From: an alpha proteobacterium HIMB59
Lineage (GTDB): Bacteria; Pseudomonadota; Alphaproteobacteria; HIMB59
Direction of reading: 5' to 3'
Length of the DNA stretch: 64,000 nucleotides
Assembly: GCA_000299115.1 (NCBI GenBank)
Contig: CP003801.1
Coordinates: 1,054,001 to 1,118,000 of the forward strand
Under the pieces are notes generated by a model that saw only the letters and a program-made list of their open reading frames with translations, had not been told where the DNA came from and made no database searches. This document shows, piece after piece, positions 47,180 through 56,130 of this stretch; position 1 is the first letter of the stretch, and each line of letters starts with the position of its first letter. A program made the position numbers and the translations under genes.

Positions 47180-48322
47180 TTAGTCAATAATGTTATAAAA
47201 AAATAAACCATCTAGTGGTTTAGGTTCAAACCAAGTAGCTTTGGGAGGCATAAATTTTTGATTTTTAGAATAATCTATAACTAAATCCATACTAACTGGT
47301 CTCATTAAAGTAGACAAATCTGTTATACCCGTATCAACTTGATTTATCAAATAATCAGTTCCTAAAGTCGGAGGAACAAACTCTACTCTATCGTCTGATG
47401 TTTCATCAAATATCTGTAATATTTCTTTCAATATAAATTCACCAAAATCAATACAATCAGCACCAAGCGAAGTGTAATCTTTTTTTAGGTCAATTTTCAA
47501 AAATTTACCCTGAAAATAGATAACAAAAAATCTATCTATGTTTTCATGATATTTTAGCTCATCTACAACAAAATATTTTTGTAAATCGTTCAAAAAATTA
47601 TCCTTAGCGTAATTATCTGGAAATTTAACTGATCTATTATATGCAAGATTAGAGCATTTCGATTTTGGGAATATGATAGCCATAAATTTTGTATCTTTTT
47701 TTACATCTAATTGAGCGAAACCTTCTATTCTATGATGGCCATCAGCTACAAAAAGCTCTTTAAAATTTATACTTGAGAAATCTGATTGTGTTTTATAAAT
47801 GGAATGAACATATTTCCCAGATTTAAATTTTATAATTGGTTTTTTTTCATGGTGAATTTCTAGATCTAGGTCTATATTTTGATCGTCATAAAATAGGTAA
47901 ATAGGGCATAGCTGAAATTTAACTTTGGATAGTTGTTCTGCTCGCTCCTTCCCTTTACTAACTAAAATTTTTTCATGAGGCTTAATATTGTTATTTAAAT
48001 AATCTTGAATATTTAAAAGAGAGATCAAACCTGTTTGAGAATGATCCTCAGAATCAATTCGATATAGATAGTAGTCAGTGTCAGATTTATAAATTATTTG
48101 ATCATTAATAAGTTTTTGATAATAGTTTCTGGATAAATCATAAAATTCCTCTTCACTTAATCTTTTATTAAAATAAATATCCGGTCTTAATATTTGAAGA
48201 AGATTAAGTTTATGTATTTGGTCTGGAGTAAAATTATAATCTATAATGTCAGTACTTGGTGAAAGTATAGATTGAAGATACTTATTGTTAATCACATAAG
48301 TATTTGGTAATAATGGCTTCAT
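47180..48322 (-). CDS. DUF1015-family protein
   Basis: Family of unknown function. Diagnostic stretches are ELFVADGHHRIEGF near residue 190 and the C-terminal MPPKATWFEPKPLDGLF motif. DGHHR resembles the active-site motif of ParB/Srx-fold nucleotide enzymes, including serine kinases, which is suggestive because DUF1015 genes often lie beside serA/serC, as here. 380 residues, a little shorter than usual (about 400-420). The gene starts 2 bases from the ATG of a small divergent membrane frame at 48325. Confidence 0.88.
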   Translation of the reverse strand: MKPLLPNTYVINNKYLQSILSPSTDIIDYNFTPDQIHKLNLLQILRPDIYFNKRLSEEEFYDLSRNYYQKLINDQIIYKSDTDYYLYRIDSEDHSQTGLISLLNIQDYLNNNIKPHEKILVSKGKERAEQLSKVKFQLCPIYLFYDDQNIDLDLEIHHEKKPIIKFKSGKYVHSIYKTQSDFSSINFKELFVADGHHRIEGFAQLDVKKDTKFMAIIFPKSKCSNLAYNRSVKFPDNYAKDNFLNDLQKYFVVDELKYHENIDRFFVIYFQGKFLKIDLKKDYTSLGADCIDFGEFILKEILQIFDETSDDRVEFVPPTLGTDYLINQVDTGITDLSTLMRPVSMDLVIDYSKNQKFMPPKATWFEPKPLDGLFFYNIID

Positions 48323-48324
48323 CT

Positions 48325-48414
48325 ATGACGAATAATAAAGTTCCATATTACTTAGCATTAATAATAGCTTTAATTTTTTTTCTATATGGAATATTTTCAG
48401 TCCTACTTCACTAG
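48325..48414 (+). CDS. Candidate 29-residue single-pass membrane peptide
   Basis: A short frame: a polar start MTNNKVPYY, a continuous hydrophobic helix over about residues 10-28, and a His end. It begins 2 bases from the start of the divergent DUF1015 gene and its TAG overlaps the stop of the convergent 100-residue gene by 4 bases, filling an otherwise empty 88-base gap exactly. Such peptides are often small subunits of membrane complexes, but I do not recognise this one. No clear ribosome-binding site is seen. Support is composition and fit only. Confidence 0.5.
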   Translation: MTNNKVPYYLALIIALIFFLYGIFSVLLH

Positions 48415-48713
48415 TCTTCTATTGTTGTCGAGTTAGGTAAGCTTTTTTCCTCATACCAAACAGCTTTGTCAGGGATATTTCCATCCCATAAGTAATTTTC
48501 ATAATCAAATTTTGGCATTCCTTTATCAGAACGCTCATAATAAAGCCCAAACTCTCTGCAGTATTCAGATAATTGATCAGCTTCTAATTCCAAAATGTTC
48601 AATTTTTCCCATTTTTTACTAGAGGGCACCCATTTAAAGCCTTTAGATTTAAGCCAATCTTTATGATAATAAGTCTCAGATCCAGATACTGAGAATGTTA
48701 TGTTTTCACTCAT
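48411..48713 (-). CDS. Hypothetical 100-residue protein
   Basis: I do not recognise this protein with certainty. The N-terminal half (TYYHKDWLKSKGFKWVPSSK then KWEK) resembles the short modules in which a Gly-aromatic-Trp pattern follows an alpha helix (as in DUF5710-like domains: KxLGAKWDPxxKxWY). The C-terminus is acidic with several aromatics and no hydrophobic segment. It overlaps the Gfo/Idh-like gene by 8 bases (ATGAGTGA), so the two are probably co-translated. Likely cytoplasmic. Confidence 0.65.
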   Translation of the reverse strand: MSENITFSVSGSETYYHKDWLKSKGFKWVPSSKKWEKLNILELEADQLSEYCREFGLYYERSDKGMPKFDYENYLWDGNIPDKAVWYEEKSLPNSTTIED

Positions 48714-49530
48714 TTATTAAAACCTCTTGAAATAATTTGAACGGATAATATTGAAAATCAGACCTATTATCAAAGGGTTTTTTTTTAATAAACTGAAATA
48801 ATTCGTCTTTATTAACTAAATCCTCTGAAATGGTGGAATTTGAAGAAAAGAATTCACAATAATGTGAATTTTTAGGATCTCCATTATCTAAAATTATTTG
48901 AAGAATCTTTTCTTTTTCAAAATCAATCACACAAGACAAGAATGAGATCTTTTTAGTAATTTTATCTGTTTTAATGATGAAAGATTTAAAAGCTGGTTTT
49001 AATTGTTTGTACTGGTCTATAAAAAAAAACAAATCAGGAGTAAGGTCAAATAAGATATCTTGACTTGATAAATTATTATATTGATCTTGTTTAAAAGTTA
49101 AAAGATATGAGATAAATTTTTTATTTTTGCTGTCATTATAAAATTTTTTAAAGTTTTGATCATCAATCAAAAATAAATTAGACATTATGCCCAAATCTTT
49201 TAACTCTTGATAGCTCGTCAATTCATTTTGATTACTAATTATTGGATAATTTGTAATAATTTTTTTATTTTTTTTTAATGCTAAGTATGTGTATTCAAAT
49301 TTTATCCCTGTAGGTAAGAAATTAACGATATATTCTATATTACTATCTTCAATTAAGTCCTCATAAGAACCATAATATTTTTCAAAACCATTATTTTCTC
49401 TAAAGATTTTAGCATCATCAGTATTTCTTGAAGAATTGGCATAAAGATTACAAAGATCTTGCAAATTATTATTTTTGATAAACTGAATAGTTTTGTTATC
49501 AGAACTAAGAACAGCTAAATTGCTTTTCAT
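48706..49530 (-). CDS. Degenerate Gfo/Idh-like oxidoreductase
   Basis: The N-terminal half follows the Gfo/Idh/MocA pattern: YGSYEDLIEDSNIEYIVNF near residue 52, then the TGIKFEYTYLALKKNKKI helix and TNYPI, where active members have an EKP motif with the catalytic Lys. No clean GxGxxG loop is seen at the N-terminus (NLAVLSSDN). At 274 residues it is shorter than the usual 320-380. It may have lost dehydrogenase activity. Neighbours (100-residue protein, DUF1015, serC-serA) suggest a place in the same operon-like run. Confidence 0.65.
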   Translation of the reverse strand: MKSNLAVLSSDNKTIQFIKNNNLQDLCNLYANSSRNTDDAKIFRENNGFEKYYGSYEDLIEDSNIEYIVNFLPTGIKFEYTYLALKKNKKIITNYPIISNQNELTSYQELKDLGIMSNLFLIDDQNFKKFYNDSKNKKFISYLLTFKQDQYNNLSSQDILFDLTPDLFFFIDQYKQLKPAFKSFIIKTDKITKKISFLSCVIDFEKEKILQIILDNGDPKNSHYCEFFSSNSTISEDLVNKDELFQFIKKKPFDNRSDFQYYPFKLFQEVLINE

Positions 49531-49550
49531 AAATTTTTTAATATAATCCC

Positions 49551-49979
49551 GTGATGAAACAAGTCTTTTTAAGCTATCATGATATTCATACAGATTGTAT
49601 AGAATTAGCTAAAATCATAAAAAAAAAGTTTAAACCTGAAAAATTAATTTTAATTTCTAGAGGAGGATTAATTCCTGGTTCAATAATTGCAAATTATCTT
49701 GGCATTCAAGATATTGATGTCATTGCAATGAAAACATACTCCAATAGAAAAAGAACAAATAAAATAGAGATTTTTAAAAGAATTAAATCTCAAAAAAAGC
49801 TTGTAGTAATTGACGATTTAGTAGACAGCGGCGAAACAGCTAAAATAGTTAAGTCTATGATGCCCAATTCAAAGTTTGTCACTCTTTATGCTAAAACCTC
49901 AGGAAAAAAACAAGCCGACCTTCATCTCTATGATTTTAAAGACTCAGATTGGCTCGTTTTTCCTTGGGAACAAGACTAA
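49551..49979 (+). CDS. Purine-type phosphoribosyltransferase (Gpt-like)
   Basis: Transfers ribose-5-phosphate from PRPP to a nucleobase. The PRPP loop VVIDDLVDSGETAK is near residue 85, SRGGLIPGSIIANYLG near residue 36 is the loop II region, and the C-terminal DSDWLVFPWEQD resembles xanthine/guanine phosphoribosyltransferases. 142 residues, close to E. coli Gpt (152). It faces the nucleoside-importer operon (8-base gap) and would process imported bases. Two Met codons are possible starts (49551, 49554). Confidence 0.87.
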   Translation: MMKQVFLSYHDIHTDCIELAKIIKKKFKPEKLILISRGGLIPGSIIANYLGIQDIDVIAMKTYSNRKRTNKIEIFKRIKSQKKLVVIDDLVDSGETAKIVKSMMPNSKFVTLYAKTSGKKQADLHLYDFKDSDWLVFPWEQD

Positions 49980-49987
49980 TTAATATT

Positions 49988-51058
49988 TTATTGAGGTATA
50001 TCTCCGTCAATACCCTGAACATAAAACATCATTCCAGCTAGCATTCCGTCATCTGCCACTTCGCCTTCTGGTACAACTAGCTCTCCAGCCTGATTATAAA
50101 TTGGACCTTCAAAAGAATGAAAAGATCCATCTTCAATAGCTGCTTCCATCGCCTTAGCTTCAGCAATTAAATCAGCTGGTAATAAATTTTCATTGTAAGG
50201 AGACATTTCAACCATACCTTCTTTAAAACCATGCCAAGTATCTTCAGATTTCCAAGTTCCATCTAAAACAGCTTGTGCTTTAGCAGCATAGTAAGGTCCC
50301 CAAATATCTTCAATTGCGGTCATATGCGCGTTTGGGCAAAATGCTTCTTGATTTGATGCTTGACCAAAAGCTAGTACACCTGCTTTTTCAGCAGCTTGAC
50401 AAGGAGCATAAGAGTCAGTGTGTTGAACTATGATATCAGCACCTTGATTAATAAGAGTATTGGCTGCATCAGCTTCTTTTCCTGGATCGTACCATGAATA
50501 AACCCAAATAATTTTTATTTTAACATCAGGATTCACCTTAGAAGCAGCTAAATAAAATGCATTAATACCCCTAATAACTTCAGGGATTGGGAAGGATACA
50601 ATATATCCAATTGTGTTTGTTTCAGTCATTTTTCCAGCGATGTGTCCAATGACGGATCTTCCTTCATAAAATCGGGCAGAATAGGTTGAAACGTTATCTA
50701 ATCTTTGAAATCCAGTGGCATGCTCAAATTTTACATCAGGAAACTCCTTTGCAACTTCTAGAGTTTGATCCATGTAATTAAAAGATGTGGTGAATATTAA
50801 GTCATGACCTGATTGTGCCAATTTTCTAATAGATCTAACCGCATCAGCATTTTCAGGGACATTTTCAATGTATGTAGTGCTGATAGAGTCTCCTAGCTTT
50901 TCTTCCATATATTTTCTGCCTACATCATGCATGTATGTCCACCCGTGATCACCCGGGGGTCCGATATATATAAAACCAATTTTTTTATCTGCAGCATTCA
51001 GTTGAGATATGGAAAAAATTGATAAAACTGAGAGAATTGAAAGTATTTTTTTAATCAT
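49988..51058 (-). CDS. BMP-family ABC transporter substrate-binding protein
   Basis: Periplasmic binding protein of the BmpA/PnrA/Med type, usually binding purine nucleosides. A signal peptide ends near residue 22 (SQLNA). The GFIYIGPPGDHGWTYMHDVG segment near residue 27, IFTTSFNYMD, IGYIVSFPIPEVIRGINAF and the QHTDSYAP loop are typical. The mature protein is not a lipoprotein (no lipobox), as expected for a Gram-negative. 356 residues. It lies downstream of the permease and ATPase genes in the same direction, with a 151-base gap that may let it be expressed more strongly. Confidence 0.9.
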   Translation of the reverse strand: MIKKILSILSVLSIFSISQLNAADKKIGFIYIGPPGDHGWTYMHDVGRKYMEEKLGDSISTTYIENVPENADAVRSIRKLAQSGHDLIFTTSFNYMDQTLEVAKEFPDVKFEHATGFQRLDNVSTYSARFYEGRSVIGHIAGKMTETNTIGYIVSFPIPEVIRGINAFYLAASKVNPDVKIKIIWVYSWYDPGKEADAANTLINQGADIIVQHTDSYAPCQAAEKAGVLAFGQASNQEAFCPNAHMTAIEDIWGPYYAAKAQAVLDGTWKSEDTWHGFKEGMVEMSPYNENLLPADLIAEAKAMEAAIEDGSFHSFEGPIYNQAGELVVPEGEVADDGMLAGMMFYVQGIDGDIPQ

Positions 51059-51209
51059 TTTTATCCTAACTTTATTTTAAATATTAACTGACATTAAACC
51101 CAAGCTAATATTTTAGTTAATGAATCTATTCAATATCAATTATGTAATAAATTAATGACAAATCAAAATGAGATATTAAGAGATTTGTAAATATTTAGTG
51201 GATAAACTA

Positions 51210-52076
51210 TTAATTCTTTTCAAAAGGAATATTGAGAGAAGAAGGTGCGCTAAGCTTTAACCTCAATTTGTTAGAAGAGATAAATACCAAAACAATTAAA
51301 GTAGCTACATATGGCATCATGGTAAATATTTGACCTGGCAATTTTACCCCAAATGCTTGAAGATTCATTTGCATAATTGCTACTCCTCCAAATATATATG
51401 CGCCGACAAGTAATCGATATGGTTTCCAAGTTGCAAAAACAACTAAAGCTAAAGCTATCCAACCTCGTCCAGCAGTCATCCCCTCCTGCCACATTGGAGC
51501 ATAACATATCGAAATATAAAATCCTGCTAAAGAACTCATTACGCCACCAAATATAATAGTTAGGTATCTTGTCTTGATGACATCATACCCTAAAGCAAAT
51601 GAGGAATGATGATTTTCCCCAACTGATCTGACAATTAATCCTATTCTTGTTTTGTATAAAATATGATGAACCAAAATTACAATTAGAAAGGAACCGGTTA
51701 TAAAGTAATAAGGGCTCAGGCCATCAATGGGTGTGCCACTAAATTTTTTGCCAAGCATTGCACTTAACCCAATACCAAAAATAGTTAGAGCTAGACCTGT
51801 GGCTATTTGATTTGTTAATAAATTTAAAACAAAAAAAGCAAAAATTAATGACAAAACTATGCCTGAAAAAATAGATGCAAAAAAAGAAAAAAAATAATTA
51901 CCTGTGAGTACCAATACAATAAAACCTGAGACGGCACCCATAAGCATTAAGCCCTCTAAGCCTAAATTAAGTACACCACTCTTTTCTGTAACTAGCTCAC
52001 CTATGCCAGCAAAAACTAAAGGAGTCGTTGAAATTAAGACAATATTTAAAATACCTATGATAAGTTCAATGTTCAT
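51210..52076 (-). CDS. ABC transporter permease (BMP/nucleoside type, second permease)
   Basis: Inner-membrane permease of the branched-chain permease superfamily as found with BMP proteins (YufQ/NupQ-like). The GIGELVTEKSGVLNLGLEGLM region near residue 25, VRSVGENHHSSFALGYD near residue 151, and GGVMSSLAGFYIS near residue 177 are characteristic. 288 residues, about eight helices. The start overlaps the preceding permease by 4 bases (ATGA). Confidence 0.9.
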   Translation of the reverse strand: MNIELIIGILNIVLISTTPLVFAGIGELVTEKSGVLNLGLEGLMLMGAVSGFIVLVLTGNYFFSFFASIFSGIVLSLIFAFFVLNLLTNQIATGLALTIFGIGLSAMLGKKFSGTPIDGLSPYYFITGSFLIVILVHHILYKTRIGLIVRSVGENHHSSFALGYDVIKTRYLTIIFGGVMSSLAGFYISICYAPMWQEGMTAGRGWIALALVVFATWKPYRLLVGAYIFGGVAIMQMNLQAFGVKLPGQIFTMMPYVATLIVLVFISSNKLRLKLSAPSSLNIPFEKN

Positions 52077-53149
52077 TTAATTACTACTTTATATTTATTT
52101 AAAAAATCAGCACCTAGTAAGAAAAATAAGACTAAACCCTGAAAAACAAAACCAACTGAAGAGGGAATTTTTAAAAATAATTGTGCATCTTCTGCTCCTA
52201 AATAAGTTAGAGCAATAATGAGGGAGGACAAAACTATACCTATTGGATTTAGCCTTCCTAAAAAAGCGACTATAATTGCTGTAAAGCCATAATTTGGAGA
52301 GATATCACGGTAAAGCAAGCCGATAGGTCCTGATACTTCAAAAATACCAGCTAAACCTGCGCAAGCACCACTAATCAAAAAGGTAAAAATAATTAGTTGG
52401 CTGCTTTTAAAACCTGCATACTTAGAAGCTTTGGAGCTAAAACCTGTTACTTTTAATTTGTAACCAAAAAGTGTCTTATTGAAAACATAGTAAGAAATAA
52501 CTGCAATAAAAATTGAAAAATAAACCCCTATGTGTGCCCTCAAGCCATCAATTAACACGGGTAGCCTTCCAGACTCAGGAAAGGGTCTTGACTTAGGAAG
52601 GCCATAACTTGCAGGATCCTTCCAAGGACCAACTACTAAATAATCTAATATTAGAATTGCGATATACGTCAGCATCAAACTTGTTAAAATTTCATTTGTA
52701 TTAAATTTTGTTTTTAAAATAGCTGGTATTAATGCCCACAAAGCACCCCCTATGCCCCCAAATAAAATCATAGCTGGCAATAAGAGAAAACTATCTGAGT
52801 TATAAAATAATATTCCTAACCCTCCACCAAATATAGCGCCCATTGTTAGTTGTCCCTCAGCGCCAATATTGTAGATATTGTTTTTGAAACAATAAGAAAG
52901 GCCAAGTGCAATTATAGCAAGTGGGGTAGCCTTAACTAAAAGCTCAGACAAACCATATGAGTTTGAAATTGGGCTAATAAAGAAAATTTTAAAAGATTCA
53001 AAAGGATTCAAATCTAATAGTAAAAAAATTAAGGAACCAAATAATAAAGTGGCAAAAACAGCCACTAATGGAGATAAATAAAAAATCATATTTGATTGAG
53101 TTGGTCTTTTAATTAATTTAATCAAACATCCCCCCCATATACTTTCCAA
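52073..53149 (-). CDS. ABC transporter permease (BMP/nucleoside type, first permease)
   Basis: Permease similar to YufP/NupP: NIYNIGAEGQLTMGAIFGGG near residue 90, TNEILTSLMLTYIA near residue 149, FLGRLNPIGIVLSSLIIA near residue 297. About nine to ten helices. The frame listed starts at ATG 53149, overlapping the ATPase gene by 32 bases; a TTG at 53125 preceded by a GGGGGG tract would shorten it by 8 residues and reduce the overlap to 8 bases, and may be the true start. Confidence 0.88.
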   Translation of the reverse strand: MESIWGGCLIKLIKRPTQSNMIFYLSPLVAVFATLLFGSLIFLLLDLNPFESFKIFFISPISNSYGLSELLVKATPLAIIALGLSYCFKNNIYNIGAEGQLTMGAIFGGGLGILFYNSDSFLLLPAMILFGGIGGALWALIPAILKTKFNTNEILTSLMLTYIAILILDYLVVGPWKDPASYGLPKSRPFPESGRLPVLIDGLRAHIGVYFSIFIAVISYYVFNKTLFGYKLKVTGFSSKASKYAGFKSSQLIIFTFLISGACAGLAGIFEVSGPIGLLYRDISPNYGFTAIIVAFLGRLNPIGIVLSSLIIALTYLGAEDAQLFLKIPSSVGFVFQGLVLFFLLGADFLNKYKVVIK

Positions 53150-54620
53150 GTTGTGTCATATCTATATTTTCTGTAGTTAGTGATTTGGAAATTTTACCTT
53201 GATAAATAACAGTAATTTGATGACATAGCTCAATTAACTCTTCTATATCGTGCGAGATAATTAATATAGATATTCCCTTTTCTGATAATTCTAATAAGGA
53301 CTTCCTAATAAAAGACTCTGATCCAACATCAATGCCCCAAGTTGGCTGAGATAATATTAATAAATCTGGATTTGAAAGAATTTCTCTTCCAATAATAAAT
53401 TTTTGAAGATTTCCACCAGATAACTCTCCAGCCTTAGAAATAGACGAAGGTGCACTTACGTTGAATTCTTTGATAATTTTTTTTGTATAATCAGAGATAT
53501 TATTAAAATTTATTAAATTATTTTTTGTAAATTCACTTTTGAAATTCAAGCTTAATAGAACATTTTCTTCTAGTGTCATTTCAGGAACTGCGCTGTGTCC
53601 TAATCGTTGTTCAGTCACAAAAGATATTGATAGTTTTCTTCTTTCGTATGTAGATAATTTTGAGATATTAATGTTTTTAAAAATTATTTCTCCTTGAAAA
53701 TTTTCATCAGACTCATTTGTTAAAATATCCATTAATTCATTTTGACCATTGCCAGCTACTCCGGCTATACCCATAATTTCACCTTTTTTTATCTGAAGAT
53801 TAATATCTTTTAAATTTACAGAAAAAGGATCATTGTTAATTGTTGATAAGTTTTTTATTTCAAATGTTGGTTTTTTAGAATTGATAGATTGTTTTTTATC
53901 TAAAGCAGGAACCTCATAACCCAACATTTTATAGCCAAGTGAGTCTGGACTTTCTTTGTGAGTTTCATAAGTGCCAACAACTTTACCAGAACGCAAAATA
54001 GTCACATAATTAGTGAGATTTATTATTTCTTCTAACTTATGAGATATAAACAAGACAGTTAAGCCATCTTTAACTAATGTTTTTATAATTTTAAAAAGCC
54101 TCTCAATTTCAAATGGTGTCAAAACAGAGGTTGGTTCATCTAGTATTAATATTTTAGGTTTATTAAGTAAGGCTCTAACGATTTCGACTGTTTGTCTTTC
54201 ACCTACTGATAAAGAACTAACTGGAGAGTCTAAATTTAAATTAAAGCCATATTTAGTGCAAATCTTTACCGTATTTTCTTTTAATTCTTTAAAAGAAAGA
54301 CTTTCATCAATACCTAAAATTAAATTTTCATAAACACTTAATGATTCAAATAAACTGAAGTGTTGAAAAACCATATTGATGCCAAGTTTTTTAGCATCAA
54401 ATGGATTTCTAATTTCTACATTTTTTGAATTAATGAGTATTTGACCAGAGTCTTGTGTGGAATGCCCATATAAGATTTTAACTAATGTTGATTTACCTGC
54501 ACCATTTTCACCTAAAATTGCATGAATAGATTGTTGTTTAATTGAAAAGGAAATATCGTCATTGGCAATAACCCCAGGATAAAATTTAGAAATATTTAGA
54601 AATTCAATAATGTTACTCAT
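53118..54620 (-). CDS. ABC transporter ATPase with two nucleotide-binding domains (BMP/nucleoside type)
   Basis: Tandem ABC protein of the YufO/NupA/RbsA kind. Domain 1: Walker A GENGAGKST near residue 37, signature LSVGERQTVEIVRAL near residue 138, Walker B ILILDEPTSVLTP near residue 158. Domain 2: degenerate P-loop GVAGNGQNE near residue 287, signature LSGGNLQKFIIGRE near residue 402, and LLILSQPTWGID (usual DEPT replaced by SQPT) near residue 424. Asymmetric domains of this kind are normal in the family. 500 residues. It begins the minus-strand importer operon. Confidence 0.92.
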   Translation of the reverse strand: MSNIIEFLNISKFYPGVIANDDISFSIKQQSIHAILGENGAGKSTLVKILYGHSTQDSGQILINSKNVEIRNPFDAKKLGINMVFQHFSLFESLSVYENLILGIDESLSFKELKENTVKICTKYGFNLNLDSPVSSLSVGERQTVEIVRALLNKPKILILDEPTSVLTPFEIERLFKIIKTLVKDGLTVLFISHKLEEIINLTNYVTILRSGKVVGTYETHKESPDSLGYKMLGYEVPALDKKQSINSKKPTFEIKNLSTINNDPFSVNLKDINLQIKKGEIMGIAGVAGNGQNELMDILTNESDENFQGEIIFKNINISKLSTYERRKLSISFVTEQRLGHSAVPEMTLEENVLLSLNFKSEFTKNNLINFNNISDYTKKIIKEFNVSAPSSISKAGELSGGNLQKFIIGREILSNPDLLILSQPTWGIDVGSESFIRKSLLELSEKGISILIISHDIEELIELCHQITVIYQGKISKSLTTENIDMTQLGKYMGGMFD

Positions 54621-54666
54621 TCGACGAAATAAATATAAATAAACTAATTTGCATTATTGGGAATAG

Positions 54667-55257
54667 TTAAAGATATAAAGGTTCAGAGTCATAAGAAGAC
54701 CACAAATACCAAGTAACAATAGTTGAATAATTTGACCAATTTTTTGAATTTTTATCTAATTTCTCTAAATTTTTATCATTATAGTATTTCTTATAAGCAT
54801 TAATGAAACCAAGATCACCTTTAGGCATAATATTAGAAATACCTAAATGAAATATGCTAAACATTTCAACTGTCCATGGCCCAATTCCAAAGATTTTAGT
54901 TAATTCATATGGTGGCCTAGATTCATATGAATGATCAAATTTAATAGACTTAACTAATTGATAATTTTCAATAAGTGAAATTATAGACTTCTTTTTATTT
55001 TTGCTTAGAGGTAAATCCTCTATCAATTCTTTTTGATTTTTAAAACTATTATAATTAATAGAGCCCATAATTTTTTTTGATTTTTGGTATATAGACATAG
55101 CGGCAGTAACAGAAATTTGTTGTGAACAAATTGATTTAAATAGAATATCAAATTTGTTTTTATTCAGTTTTAAAAAATGACTCTTATTATAATATTCTTT
55201 AAAACAAGGATCGTTCTTGAGTAAATAATTACAACCTTTTTTCCAATATGATATCAA
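54667..55257 (-). CDS. HhH-GPD DNA glycosylase, AlkA/3-methyladenine type
   Basis: Base-excision repair glycosylase. ICSQQISVTAAMSIYQK near residue 44 matches the conserved SICxQQIS helix; the helix-hairpin-helix LTKIFGIGPWTVEMFSIF is near residue 122, and the catalytic Asp is in MPKGDLGF near residue 149. Length 196 is that of the short single-domain AlkA-like proteins. It is 3 bases downstream of the dehydrogenase gene on the same strand. Confidence 0.87.
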   Translation of the reverse strand: MISYWKKGCNYLLKNDPCFKEYYNKSHFLKLNKNKFDILFKSICSQQISVTAAMSIYQKSKKIMGSINYNSFKNQKELIEDLPLSKNKKKSIISLIENYQLVKSIKFDHSYESRPPYELTKIFGIGPWTVEMFSIFHLGISNIMPKGDLGFINAYKKYYNDKNLEKLDKNSKNWSNYSTIVTWYLWSSYDSEPLYL

Positions 55258-55260
55258 TTT

Positions 55261-56130
55261 TTAAATGAAAGTTTTAACTAAGCTAGAAGTATCTTGAATT
55301 CTATATTTAGTATTAATTAGTTTTTTATATTTCTGATGAACCTTTTTGGTAAGTTTCAAATTTAATTTTGATTTTTTTGATTGTTTTAATACATATCTTA
55401 AATCTTTTTCCATCAGTTCAGTTGAGAAACCAAAATTAAACTTATTTTTAATTAGAGTCATATATCTATTACTAAATTGCCAAGAACCTGCAGCACCATT
55501 TTTAATAACATCATATAACTTATTTTGATTTAATTTATGATGTTTACTAAAAATAAATGCCTCTGAAATAGAGTAAAGAATTCCACAAATTAAAATTTGA
55601 TTAGTAAATTTAGCAAGTTGGCCAGATCCCGTATTACCCATATGAACAACACTCTTTGAATAAGTGTTAATAATAGGAAGAGCTAATTTGAATTTAGAGG
55701 GATTGCCCCCTACCATCACAGATAATTTACCATTTTTAGCACCTTCTTCACCGCCAGTAACTGGGGCATCTAAAAATTTTATTTTATTGTTATTGAGTAA
55801 ATTATTTAAATTTTCTACTTGTGATAAAGAGATTGTGGAATGATCAATGAAAATAGTATTTCTATGAAAACATGCAGATTTTAATAAATTTTTTGTTACT
55901 TGATTGATGGATTGGTCATCTTTTAAGCAAGTAATAATTATGTCAAACTTTAAGTTAATAGAATTTTTAAAATCAAATTTTTTAGCTTTATAAGACTTTA
56001 ACCAATTGTTTTCTTTTTTTTTTGATCGATTGAAGATAAATAATTCAATATTTTTAGATTTTGATAAATGAGCTGACATATGAAATCCCATTCGACCAAG
56101 ACCTAAAAATAAAACTTTAGATTTTGGCAT
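55261..56130 (-). CDS. 3-hydroxyisobutyrate dehydrogenase-family NAD(P)-dependent oxidoreductase
   Basis: Beta-hydroxyacid dehydrogenase family (HIBADH, tartronate semialdehyde or glyoxylate reductase group). N-terminal cofactor loop FLGLGRMGFHM near residue 8, substrate-binding FLDAPVTGGEEGAKNG near residue 114, and the catalytic Lys in TGSGQLAKFTNQ near residue 165. Length 289. Which acid it reduces is not determinable. It overlaps the inositol-phosphatase-like gene by 14 bases. Confidence 0.87.
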   Translation of the reverse strand: MPKSKVLFLGLGRMGFHMSAHLSKSKNIELFIFNRSKKKENNWLKSYKAKKFDFKNSINLKFDIIITCLKDDQSINQVTKNLLKSACFHRNTIFIDHSTISLSQVENLNNLLNNNKIKFLDAPVTGGEEGAKNGKLSVMVGGNPSKFKLALPIINTYSKSVVHMGNTGSGQLAKFTNQILICGILYSISEAFIFSKHHKLNQNKLYDVIKNGAAGSWQFSNRYMTLIKNKFNFGFSTELMEKDLRYVLKQSKKSKLNLKLTKKVHQKYKKLINTKYRIQDTSSLVKTFI

